Of a stretch of DNA of 19,543 nucleotides, positions 1 through 8,727 are shown piece after piece. The notes under the pieces were generated by a model, which saw only the letters and a program-made list of their open reading frames with translations, was not told where the DNA came from and made no database searches. Position 1 is the stretch's first letter; each line of letters opens with the position of its first letter. The stretch comes from Phlegmacium glaucopus (lineage: Eukaryota > Basidiomycota > Agaricomycetes > Agaricales > Cortinariaceae). The stretch covers positions 1-19,543 of the forward strand of contig MU130450.1 of the NCBI GenBank assembly GCA_015039465.1, given 5' to 3'. Made by a program: the position numbers and the translations under genes.

Positions 1-120
1 CCCTGACCCCTCCAGAAGGGTAAGGGTTTTTCAAGGGTCAAAAAATCTGTACCCTGACCCTGACCCTCCTTACCCTTACCCTTGTACCCCAGGGGTTTCC
101 CAAACCCCTGCCCATCACTA
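1..120 (-). repeat. G-rich repeat family G, truncated copy
   Basis: The plus strand is full of C-runs (CCCTGACCC, CTTACCC), so the minus strand is G-rich. Read on the minus strand from about position 120 it begins TAGTGATGGGCAGGGGTTT, which resembles the start of the copy at 18850 (TAGTGATTGTCAAGGGTTT). Positions 90-98 and 102-110 form a perfect 9-bp inverted repeat around a CCC loop. The copy runs off the left edge, so its other end and any target duplication cannot be seen. It lies just upstream of an ABC-transporter exon, apparently inside an intron. The class is unknown; the TAGTGAT terminus would suit a non-autonomous DNA element, but that is inference. Confidence 0.6.
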
Positions 121-168
121 CCAGGATTACACCCTTTTCCCTTTGAACGTGTGTTTTTTTCTCTGCAG

Positions 169-948
169 AATGCCTACTCTTTTTCCTTCTAAATTCTGCC
201 TGCAAGATTCGAGATAACATCTCACTCGGTGATCCACCTCACTCTTCTGACTTCTCTAGAATCCAAAAGGCTGCTGAGTTAGGAGGCGCTGATGCCTTCA
301 CTGAGCGACTGCCTGACAAATACAAGACATACCTCAAAAGACCTGTGATGGATCAATATTCCTCCTTACCAGAAGGAACTACAACTATGTTTGGGTGTAC
401 AGTTGACTACCAGGGTGTCAGAGATGCAGGTGGCATCAGTAATTAAACCATGGGATTAAGTAGAGGACAGACAGATGCAGCAGATTGCTTTGTATGTATG
501 TCTTTTATTATTGAGCCCACGGGTTGACTTACTTCAATTAGGTCATGGACACTCATGTGTTCGGTAGTTATCTCATGGGCCTGGCTTGCTGCTATTTGAC
601 GAGCCTTCAGCTAGCTTGGATCCGACAGCTGAACATGGTGTGTCTCCTCCTGTGTCTCCCAGGCCATGCCCTTCATATTGCTCTTGACCAACCCTTGATT
701 CTTCACTCTGTAAATCTATTTGAATGACTACATCAACTACATGAGAATAACACAATGATATTTTCTTCACACCGATTTGGAAATCTAACTCACCACGCAG
801 ATCTCATCCTGTAAGCTTTCTTGTAATAATTGGTCTGATTTTTATCCCCCAGGTATATGAATGATTCTATTGTGGTAGAAAAACTCATGACCAACTTCTG
901 TTGTCAGCAAGGCATATCTGGATGTTGCAAGCCCATGCTTTCATCTAG
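169..948 (+). pseudogene. ABC transporter, C-terminal nucleotide-binding domain (pseudogene)
   Basis: This is the 3' end of an ABC exporter whose ATPase domain would power substrate transport across a membrane. The first visible exon follows an acceptor (ctctgcag, 161-168). In order one can read IRDNISLGDP, AAELGGADAF, LPDKYKTYLKRPV, LPEGTTTMFG, VDYQGVRD, then a signature-like LSRGQ (456-470), Walker B plus D-loop GLLLFDEPSASLDPTAEHG (from 583, Asp 598-600), and the H-loop FSSHRFGNLTHHADLIL (761-810). A clean 42-nt intron (811-852) leads to YMNDSIVVE and a short C-terminus ending in TAG at 946-948. Lesions are an in-frame TAA at 444-446, a duplicated ACAG at 471-474 right after the signature, a frame change before Walker B, a degraded stretch around 640-715, a TGA at 725-727 where CGA (Arg) is expected, and a 1-nt frameshift near 880. 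Walker A and the membrane domain lie outside the window or are lost. The match to fungal half-size or ABCB-like NBDs is from family knowledge. Confidence 0.88.
811..852 (+). other. intron in the ABC transporter pseudogene
   Basis: The sequence runs from gtaagc to cccccag. Removing it joins ...HHADLIL to YMNDSIVV in a single frame, giving the expected sequence after the H-loop. The length (42 nt) is at the short end of the basidiomycete range. An upstream intron, about 493-541 (gtatgt..aattag), is likely between the signature and Walker B but less clean. Confidence 0.8.
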
Positions 949-949
949 T

Positions 950-1136
950 GAGGAATGTGGACCTACAATTTTATGCTTTTTGTTATGTGACTAGCAATAT
1001 TTGCTCCCTTCCCCCAGTTTTATTCATGGTGAAAACAACAAACAGACAGGTATATTTTAAGCAGAATGGGACAACTTTTCATACATTGGTTACAGATGGT
1101 GAGGATGTGGATCTTGATGATGTCCCTTCCACCTAT
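950..1136 (+). pseudogene. coding trace of an unrecognised gene, left of the hAT element
   Basis: One frame from about 1023 reads FMVKTTNRQVYF, then TDGEDVDLDDVPSTYG up to the hAT boundary. The acidic, non-repetitive composition and a possible acceptor (ccccag, about 1011-1016) make it look like an exon. The hAT transposon interrupts it at 1137 and similar-looking coding sequence resumes after 4479. I do not recognise the family. It starts only about 70 nt after the stop of the ABC pseudogene and could be an unrelated neighbour in the same orientation. Confidence 0.35.
1129..1136. repeat. candidate 8-bp hAT target-site duplication, left
   Basis: CCACCTAT sits immediately outside the left terminal repeat. 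The right flank, CTACTTCT at 4472-4479, matches at 5 of 8 positions; two of the three differences are C/T transitions. Eight base pairs is the length expected for hAT elements, so this is plausibly an old, degraded duplication. Confidence 0.4.
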
Positions 1137-1360
1137 GGACTAACATGGACCGACAAGATCCGGTTGCTATCCGTGACCATTTTATCCAGATAACTATTTA
1201 TGGGTATCCATAACTAAATATAGCAAACCGCAGATATCCAGATAGTACTAAATATAGATCAATTTTTAATTTCTGCCGTCACACGTGATTCTGCAGTTGT
1301 ATCAATTGCTGTGCACAGTTTCAGGACTTTGCTTCCCTTCTCCCACGCTTGTCAGATGTT

Positions 1361-4216
1361 ATGCCTCCCAGGGCTGCTCCCAAGGCTCATAAGGCTGGAA
1401 AATCTGCTACTGTAGTGCCTGCAGCCTCTGTAGCCCCTACTGATCATGCTGATCATGTACCACTGAACCCACCTGTTACTCCACCCCCATGGCAGGCACA
1501 TCAGCTGCAGTTTGAGACCCCAGGAGAGTGCTTTCCTTCAGTATCCCCAGGCTCAATTGATTCAGATGTAGGAATGCTTGTTACTGAGGATGTTTTTGCT
1601 TCTCCAATCCTTATCTCACCCATCAAGTGATGCCAGAGGCAAGCTGCTCCCACACTAAATCAGCTCACTGATCTGGAGGTCTGGGAGATTAGTGATGAAG
1701 AGATTGTTGTTTGATAAACTTCATTACTAAATATAAATAAATGAATTCTTTAAGATGCAGCACAAATGTCGTGGAGATCTGAAGTATATGACCACTATGA
1801 CATTGGTCTGTGATGTGATTTTACTCCAACACATGAACCCCTTTCTCTGACCCTGGTGTTCACCTGCAAAACCCATCCCCATCATCCATCCATCTGTCTG
1901 AACTCGCCCACAGGGAAAAACAGGTGACGGAACAAGCAATCTGCAGAAGGATGTTGATATGTGTTTGAGGAAGCAAGGCCATGAACCTGTAAAACCAGAA
2001 TCAGGGACTATTCCTTACTCTGAGCCAGCTCACCGTGCACTTATTGCCCTGCACTGTGCAAAAATGCTCGTCCAATCAACTCTGTCCTTGATGATGACTA
2101 TAAGCTTGAGGTTGAAATGCTACAGCCTGGGACTAAGATTCCACATCCAATGACAGTTCAACAGGATTTGCTTTATATCTACAAGCAGGCTTCAATTGTG
2201 GTGAAGAATTATTTTTTGGTGTGTTATTTTTATTGTAAAATTAAAAATTTGCTTATACATTGAATACAGTAACTGAATAGTCCTTCATTCCTCACTTTTT
2301 TATAGCTTAACCCAAAAACATGGATGGTATCTGGCCACTGTTACAGCTGATTGCTTGAAACAGTTTGGTCTTGATCAACAGGTAAAGAAAATAATGTTGT
2401 CTTCTAAAATATAATTATATTGGTATTTTTATAGCTACTTGGTAAGTTGCTACCTGACTATATTCTTACATTCTATATTCCTACATTCCAGGGTATGGAT
2501 GCATGGCTGTGATGTTTGACTCATATACTTAATCTTGTTGCAAAGTAACAATATCTATTATTATTAAGCAGTTGACTAATTATTTCTATCTAGATCTTCA
2601 TTTCTTTCTTTTTCAAAAAACCAAAAGTGAAGAAATATGTCACAATTCCAGCAGATAATCACACCAGTGAGGTGGAGGTGGTTGTGGATCCTGGGGAGGG
2701 ACCGGATGATGATGATGATGATGATTTTGCTGCAACTGAGCAAGTTTTAATTGACTCAGAGGAAAATACTCAAGAGGATGATAGTCAGCTAGCCCATGAT
2801 GATGCAGTTGTCAAGTCTCTTCAAGATATTGCAGTATATGAAATGGAGGCTAAAGGTGTAGTGATGTCTGATGCAGAAAGGCAGATGGCTCTGAAGCTCT
2901 TTCCCTTGGTATAGTCATTTTAAAATATTTCCAGTGTTGTTCTAAAATCTTCTCTAGGTTTCTGGACTTGCACATTGTATTCATCATGACTCATCCACAC
3001 TAAATAAAAGATTCCAGGAGCTTATTGACCAGGATCCTGAGCTTACAACTGCAAATGTGCTCTTGATTGCTGTGTCCCCACTCAATGGAACTCTGACTTT
3101 GATTGCCTTGCTGCACATTTGCACTTCAAAAATGTTGTTGAGGCTATAACAGGTGTTTCTGGCAACAAGTTGCAGCCATACCACCTTTCAGAAGAACAGT
3201 GGCAATTAGCAGATGATGTTCACGAGGTCTTAAAGGCATTTACATCCTTTTATTTATTATCAATTTCTTCTAATTTTTTGGATAGCTTTTTAAAGATCTA
3301 ACTTTGCTTTTCTCTCAAGCAGAGGTTCCCCTTATTGTGGATGCCCTTCCTATGTTATTCTAATTTCAGGAGAGTTTACAGGCTGTTGTTCATGATCAAG
3401 TCCAGAACATATCCTCTTCTGGTGAAACACCTGCAGTCATCCAGATTGCTGCTCATGCTGGATTTTTGTTAATTAACAAGTATATGGACTTGACATGGGA
3501 TTGTGAAATCTATGTTATCGCACTTGGTGCATTTTATTTTTTCTTTCTTATCTGATTTAATTGCTAACATCTCTAAACAAGTTATGTGCCCTGATTGGAA
3601 GCTTCAGTGGCTAAAAGACCGTGTTTCATCAGAATGGTTAAAGGAGATCAAAAAGCTGGTAGTCAATCAATGGTCAAAATCTTATGCATCTGCACAGTCC
3701 CAGATTCCAGTCATAAAGAAGACAACCAAGGTAATATAATTTCTAAGCCATAAATTCAAATATATTCTTACTCTAGATTTTAGGAAAAGTCAAAATGGGC
3801 TGCTCCCACATCTTCTTCTGGCTCCAGCAAATATCCTCTTGACTCCATTCAGGCATATTTTGCAGAAAGTATTGTCCCCCTCACACCTCATTACAGAAGC
3901 AGGAGGATATATGAAATATTGGTATCAACTACAAAACAGTCGACCTAGCCTTTCAAGAATGGCACAAGCATATTGTTCAGCACCAGGTTAGATTTATCTA
4001 CCATCCAGAAGCCCTTTTAATTTTTCCTTGTTTCCAGCAACCTCTGTTGATGCAGAACATGCATTCTCAACTGGTTGTTGTCAAGTAAATTACATGCAAC
4101 ACAATCTGAGCTCACAAACATTCAAGGCACATGTAGCAATCAGTTCATGGGCTAAAACCCCCATATTTCCAGATATTGCAGCAATGGTGGCATCACACAT
4201 GGGTGAAGATGTTTGA
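1361..4216 (+). pseudogene. hAT transposase (pseudogene)
   Basis: This encoded the enzyme that cuts and pastes the surrounding element. Readable blocks in order are: an N-terminal MPPRAAPKAHKAG exon from the ATG at 1361; a BED-finger-like block (SEVYDHYDIGL, VFTCKTHPHH, then TGDGTSNLQKDVDMC, about 1770-1965); LEVEMLQPGTKIPHP and YIYKQASIVVKNYF (about 2105-2217); HGWYLATVTADCLKQFG (2306-2381); CLTHILNLVAK (to about 2544); FFFKKPKVKKYVTIPAD and a poly-Asp linker; the hAT motif VPTQWNSDFDCL (about 3074); LSEEQWQLADDV; INKYMDLTWDCEIY; CPDWKLQWLKDR; MKYWYQLQNSRP; and the C-terminal hAT dimerisation block ATSVDAEHAFSTG to the TGA at 4214-4216. Introns of about 49-56 nt separate several blocks. Lesions: TGA at 2510-2512 in place of CGA, a 1-nt frameshift near 3050, TAA at 3361-3363, and missing segments at about 2218-2305 and 2440, where the LDGW-type and DNA-type catalytic aspartates normally lie. 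Confidence 0.85.
2382..2434 (+). other. intron in the hAT transposase
   Basis: gtaaag...tttatag, 53 nt, between ...KQFGLDQQ and LLGKLLPDYI. Other likely introns in the same gene are 2545-2593 (gtaaca..tctag, with gactaat as a branch site), 2909-2957 (gtatag..ctctag), about 3535-3588 and about 3988-4037. Their uniform short length supports a basidiomycete host. Confidence 0.6.
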
Positions 4217-4471
4217 AATTGAATGAATATATAATAAACTTGTACTATATTTCCATTTTCCAATTGTTTGTAATTAGCATATAAATAAATACCCCTGTTC
4301 AAGAGCTTTCTAACGCACCTGGATTCAAGCAAAACGGATAAGAATTGATACTTGAGTGCAGAATTCTCATGGATCTATCCAGATCGTGCTGATCCCAACC
4401 ATATCCAAACTGTATTTGGCAAAATCTGCGGTTCTGTTATGTATTTGGTCCAGATCTATCCATGTCAGTCC

Positions 4472-4479
4472 CTACTTCT
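4472..4479. repeat. candidate 8-bp hAT target-site duplication, right
   Basis: CTACTTCT directly follows the right terminal repeat and is the partner of CCACCTAT at 1129-1136 (5 of 8 identical). Confidence 0.4.
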
Positions 4480-5076
4480 GCCAGTCAACTAGTTCTCAGT
4501 ATTTTTGTATGTGTATGCATTCATAGGAGATTTGTAGGAGATACACCTTGCATTATATATCAGACTAAAATGCCTAAATTGCAGGGTTAAAATCTTTGAG
4601 CTTCTCCACATCAGCACTTTTTGAAACAACTACCTTCATTTGCCACTGTTTATTTCTTCAAATCAACCTTTCACTTTGGAGGGGCTGGATGATGAACGAT
4701 ATCACAGTGTCTATGAGGATTACTCTACCTAATGCTATTCCATTCACATTGACTTCTCGAGAAACTGAGGTGGCTTAACATGGTCAAAATGACTGGTTAT
4801 TAATGTATGATATCATGACTGTTGGGATGCCATCTTCTTGACACACCTTGCAAAGTTGTCCAGCGGCTTGGACTAAAGAAATGAATCTGGTCAAAAATCT
4901 TGATCAGCATGCAGTTGTTCAAGGGGGAAAAAACCATACCTGATTATAAATGCAAGTGGGGGTGTGTAGATATTGCTTATGTCACATATGGTACATCTGT
5001 AAGGGAAGAATTATGGCGGGATTGGGTACTAGATCGGTTGGCTAGATTGGTATCAGTAACTATTAACATATAGAAA
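4480..5076 (+). pseudogene. coding traces of an unrecognised gene, right of the hAT element
   Basis: Short plus-strand blocks look like coding sequence: VGDTPCIIYQTKMPKLQ (about 4530-4583); LEGLDDERYHSVYEDYST (about 4675-4730); then, in another frame, NAIPFTLTSRETEVA, a TAA, NDWLLMYDIMTVGMPSS, a TGA, and AAWTKEMNLVKNLDQHAVV (to about 4925). A last block near 4945-5070 reads DYKCKWGCVDIAYVTYG. At least one frameshift and two stops are present. It is probably the continuation of the gene interrupted at 1137, since left and right flanks have similar character, but no family is recognised. Solo LTR-A copy 1 ends this region. Confidence 0.35.
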
Positions 5077-5081
5077 TCTTG
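5077..5081. repeat. 5-bp target-site duplication of solo LTR-A copy 1 (left)
   Basis: TCTTG directly precedes the LTR and is repeated exactly at 5653-5657 directly after it. Confidence 0.9.
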
Positions 5082-5652
5082 TGTTACATTCCGTCACACA
5101 TTACTCCGGTCCGACTCCGACGGAGTTGTTTCTGGTAGTCCGTACTCCGTTCCAGTACTTTCCCTTGTCTCCGACTCTACTCCTCCTACGTCCGACTCCG
5201 AGACTTCTCCGTATCACTCCGACTCTTCCGACGATATCCCAAACACCTTACCACACCTTCGTCATAACAACTATTCCTTTGTCATCACTTTCCCACTATC
5301 AGTCAGCACACCAGCCATGGATTATTCACCCAAGAATGCAGGACCTTTTCCGGGAGCAGAACGCAGCACTTATATTTATATTCTATATTTCGGTTGCAAT
5401 TCCTTTTATATTTAAAGTACTCGAACTTGTATGTTTTCCCTCAGTTCGAATATCAACTTTGTTTCCTCCTCTTGTTCGTCCTCTAAGTCACTGAGGTCTT
5501 CCGTCTTATTACTTCTTCTTCCGTTCCGAAATCAGGACACCTTAGGAGCTGGGCGGCACAGCACACACGCTGAGGCCAATGTCCTTTCCGCTTACTGTTC
5601 CGGTTCCGTTCCGGAGTAGCTCCGACGTGACTTCCTTGTTTTAAACTTAACA
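5082..5652 (+). mobile_element. solo LTR, retrotransposon family A, copy 1 (571 bp)
   Basis: It begins TGTTACATTCCG and ends TAAACTTAACA, with the usual TG..CA and a TGTTA/TAACA terminal inverted repeat. It is bounded by a perfect 5-bp duplication TCTTG, so it is a complete LTR with no internal region, the product of LTR-LTR recombination. It is collinear over its whole length with the copy at 9518-10089. The first 150 bp are rich in CTCCG/CGGAG motifs. AT-rich TATA-like stretches (about 5370-5415) could be the LTR promoter. The element type (Gypsy or Copia) cannot be decided because no pol is present. The long frame across it is composition-driven and not called as a gene. Confidence 0.92.
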
Positions 5653-5657
5653 TCTTG
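5653..5657. repeat. 5-bp target-site duplication of solo LTR-A copy 1 (right)
   Basis: TCTTG, identical to 5077-5081. Joining the flanks would give an uninterrupted pre-insertion site. Confidence 0.9.
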
Positions 5658-5854
5658 CTTCTCTTATGGCTGCCATCAACAAAGTATTGTGGAAGATATG
5701 TGTTGACTGCAGAGATTACAGCCATTTTCATAATGATAGGCCCCGACATTTCCTGCTTGTTTAGACCGTGTTTGGCTGTATTGGAAGATCTGGTCCAAGA
5801 AGTATGAGCTGACAGTCTGCCGTCTGGGATTGGCAAATGTTTGCCCATCAACAG
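5658..5854. other. spacer between LTR-A copy 1 and repeat B copy 1
   Basis: About 200 bp of single-copy-looking sequence. No convincing gene, repeat or RNA is seen; reading frames are short and interrupted. Confidence 0.5.
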
Positions 5855-7206
5855 TATAAATTGTTGTTTGTGTTGTTATAAACACTAACCAGAGAGCAGT
5901 GGACCAGTCTTTAGGTCAAGAGACTCCCTGTTATTTGTTTAGGGAAGGCTTAGCCTTAGACTTGTAACACACAGAGGTAGGGGGAAAGAATAGAGATGAG
6001 AAGGATGAGGATGAAGGTCTTGGAAGGTGACTGAGGTAGAGGACGAGGATGAGGATGGGTAAGAAAGAGTCTTCAGTAAGACTATAGCAGTTGACAGTAG
6101 GGACAGTTGACAGTTAAGGGCTGAAAAAGCGAACTTGAGGGAGGAATTCACTGGAATTCCACTGAGAGGATGACTGTGGGGAGTAAGAATGAATTGAGGG
6201 GAACTACCTATCCTGGTACAAAAGAGCAGTATTTATACCCTAAGGATGAGGCTATGTAGAACAATAAAAAGAAAGAAGTACGCGCTGTCAAAGGAAGAAA
6301 GATGAAGAGAGGACAGCTGCGAGAAGAAAAGAACAATGGAAAAGAAGAAGGAACAATAAAAAAATCTGTAAAGTGTCAAAGTGCGAGAGAAAAGAAAAGA
6401 AGGCAGTGTACATAGTCCAATAGCAAAAATATATCAACTCCATAGGCGTGTGGTCATGTCAAAAATGTGAAAGGTCCTGAGTCAACACTTGAAAGGCGCA
6501 GCCTTGTTCCCGAGAAAATACTACTTGCCCATGATCCCATGTCACGCAGCCTTGATAACACTTGACACACTGCGAGAATAATCCTCTGCTGCTGATTCAT
6601 CTGCAATTCCTGCTTAGTCGTGATCCTCCTGGACTTCCTAAATTGTCATAAAGAGGGTGGGAAGGCTTCATGTACCGCGTGAATGATGGTTTTGGCAGTG
6701 AATGATAAGATAAGAGGTAGATAATTGAGGATAGGGGACTGAGTGAGATCCAGGAGCGAGGGATGGCAAGATAGATGGCTGAGGCGAAGACTTGTGGGTC
6801 CATAGCCACAACAACAATGACAAAGCCTTTGACATAATGGGAGATGTGGCTGATGTGTCCATAAAGGGGCCGTTCTTGAAATGATGGACCAAAGATACGA
6901 TCAAACGCGAGCCAATGACCGATGCGAATAGTAGATTGATCGCTTTGTTGGATCACTAGCCAAGGAACAAATGGATGGTAGATGCTTAGGAGCATGTCAA
7001 TAGTGTAAACAATAGAGAGCATAGTGTGAGACATTGAGAATATGATGAGCGATGAGGGTGATAACATTGAACAAATGATTTGTCGACCAGGAACACGATT
7101 CAGGGCTGCTTCCAAAATAGGTAAGTGAATTCAAAGTCCGCTTATTTTCATGATGGCAACTTTTAAGCTTTCTTCTCACACTACCAATCAGTATTGGTGT
7201 GTGATA
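5855..7206 (-). repeat. LTR-like repeat B, copy 1 (about 1.35 kb)
   Basis: It is collinear with 7485-8727 from TATAAATT at the left to GTGTGTGATA at the right. Read on the minus strand it has the order of an LTR: a long upstream part, a TATA box (TATAAAT, minus, about 6232-6238, in GGGTATAAATACTG), then a pyrimidine-rich leader of about 350 bp that would be R/U5. The right end contains a small inverted repeat (ACACTACCAATC...ATTGGTGTG, 7178-7202). Boundaries are set only by where the two copies stop matching, and no clean TG..CA or target duplication is visible for this copy, so 'LTR' is an inference. A 172-codon minus-strand frame (7115-6597, in the upstream part) has no recognisable domain and is not conserved intact in copy 2. 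Confidence 0.65.
6228..6242 (-). promoter_or_regulatory. TATA box of repeat B copy 1
   Basis: Minus-strand GGGTATAAATACTG, followed downstream by a CT-rich leader. The same element is kept in copy 2 at about 7869-7883. It would start transcription toward lower coordinates. Inferred from motif and conservation between copies only. Confidence 0.45.
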
Positions 7207-7293
7207 CCGATCGGGAGTTGGTGCTTCAGTCAAAAACTGGGTGTCCCCTAACAAATTATATCTTATTTTTTTAAGTCTATATACTTACTTGAG

Positions 7294-7386
7294 CTAGTGT
7301 TACAACCTTCTATCAAGCTTGCATATTGTAAGAAGATGTGGGATACAGAATATTATGATGCTGGTTATGAAGCACTCAAAAATATG
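7294..7386 (+). pseudogene. second hAT-like transposase fragment (single exon)
   Basis: The open block starts LVLQPSIKLAYCKKMW, followed by an acidic, Tyr-rich stretch and YEALKNM, then a splice donor GTATGT at 7387. The order 'hydrophobic-Pro-x-x-KL-x-Y/W ... W ... ' resembles the region of hAT transposases just after the INKYM block, compare CPDWKLQWLKDR in the element at 1137-4471. It differs too much in sequence to be a piece of that same element. No other exons were found in the 280 bp between the two repeat B copies. Assignment to hAT is a tentative judgement by eye. Confidence 0.35.
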
Positions 7387-7456
7387 GTATGTTCACTTTT
7401 TTACTATTTAAAAAACCTTACTAATTATATCCAGTTTAATGACTATTATAAGCCAC

Positions 7457-7484
7457 TGTTACATTCCATCATGTGTTACTCCAG
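7457..7484 (+). mobile_element. LTR-A copy 3, left part (split by repeat B copy 2)
   Basis: TGTTACATTCC...TTACTCCAG matches the first 28 bp of LTR family A, then stops where repeat B starts. LTR-A sequence resumes at 8728. This copy is therefore older than the insertion of repeat B copy 2. Confidence 0.7.
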
Positions 7485-8727
7485 TATAAATTATTGTTTG
7501 TGTTGATATAAAACACCAACCAGAGAGCAGTGGACCAGTCTTTAGGTCAAAAGACTCCCTGTTATTTGTTTAGGGAAGGCTTACTTAGCCTTAGACTTGT
7601 AACACACAAAGGTAGGGGGTATGAGTAGAGGTGATGAGGATGAAGATGAAGGTCTTGAAAGGTGACTGAGGTGAGAGAGTATAGAGAAGAGGATGAATGA
7701 GAAAGAGTCTTCAGTAAGACTATAGCAATTGACAGTAGGGGACAGTAACAGATAAAATGCTGAAAAAGCGAACTTGAGGGAGGAATACACTGGAACTCTA
7801 CTGAGATGGTGACTGTAAGAGACTAAGAGATGAATTGAAGGGAACTACCTATCCTGGTACAAAAGAGCAGTATTTATACCCTAAGGATGAGGCTATGTAG
7901 AACAATACAAAGAAAGAAGTAGGCACTGTCAAAGGAAGAAATATGAAGAGTCAACAGCTGCAAGAAGAAAAGAACAATGGAAAAGAAGAAGGAACAATAA
8001 AAAAATCTGTAAGTTGTCAAAGTGCAAGAGAAAAGAAGAAAAGGCAGTGTGCATAGTCCAATAGCAAAAATATATCAACTCCATAGCTGTGTGGTCATGT
8101 CAAAATGTGAAAGGTCCTGAGTCAACACTTGGAAGGCACAGCCTTGTTCCTGAGAAAATACCACTTGCCCATGGTCCTATGTTGTGCAGCCTCAATAACA
8201 CTTGACACACTGTGAGAATATTCCTCTGCTGCTGATTCATCTGCAACTCTTGCTTAGTCTCATGATCCTTCTGGACTTCCTAAAGTGGGATAAAGAGGGT
8301 GGGAAGGATTCAGGTACTGTGTGAATGTTGGTTCTGGCAGTGAATGATAAGATAAGAGGTAGATAAGGTGAGGATAGGGGACTAAGTGAGATCCAGGAGT
8401 GAGGTATGGCAAGGTAGATAGCTGAGGGGAAGACTTGTGGGTCCATAGCCACAACAACAATGACAAAGCCTTTTACATAATGGGAAATAAAGCTGATGCA
8501 TCCATAGATGGGTCATTCTTGAAATGATGGGCTATAGATACAATCAAACACAAACCGATGACTGATGTGAATAGTAGATTGATCATTTTGTTGTATCACT
8601 AGCCAAGGAATAAATGGATGGTAGATGTTTTTCATGTTGATAGTGTAAATGATGGAGAGCATAGTGAGAGACATTGGCAATTTTTAAGCTTTTTACCCAC
8701 ACTACCGATCAATATTAGTGTGCAATA
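7485..8727 (-). repeat. LTR-like repeat B, copy 2, inserted in LTR-A copy 3
   Basis: Direct-orientation duplicate of 5855-7206, from TATAAATT to GTGTGCAATA. It is shorter by about 110 bp because of one internal deletion: the sequence passes from ACATTG at 8671 straight to GGCAATTTTTAAGC, skipping what corresponds to about 7037-7153 in copy 1. It interrupts an LTR-A copy, with CAG on both sides (7482-7484 and 8728-8730); TCCAG/TACAG would be a 4-of-5 match if a 5-bp duplication is assumed. It has lost many CpG sites present in copy 1. The minus-strand TATA box (about 7869-7883) is retained. Confidence 0.7.

Larger units (their letters stand above)
1137..4471 (+). mobile_element. hAT-family DNA transposon, degraded full-length copy (about 3.3 kb)
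   Basis: The ends form short imperfect inverted repeats: GGACTAACATGG at 1137 versus the reverse complement of CCATGTCAGTCC ending at 4471 (GGACTGACATGG), 11 of 12 matching. Subterminal regions also correspond in inverse orientation, for example AACCGCAGAT on the left near 1227 and its complement near 4424. Between them lies a multi-exon hAT transposase pseudogene on the plus strand. A poly(A)-signal-like AATAAA lies just after its stop. The copy lies inside an unrecognised gene and has an imperfect 8-bp duplication. Nothing suggests it is still mobile. Confidence 0.8.

Noticed and set aside
5081..5494. 137-codon plus frame across the start of LTR-A copy 1 (and the matching 120-codon frame at 9517-9879)
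   Set aside because: Both lie wholly inside a solo LTR. The frame is open because the sequence is CT-rich, it starts at a non-ATG codon one base before the LTR, and it has no recognisable motif.
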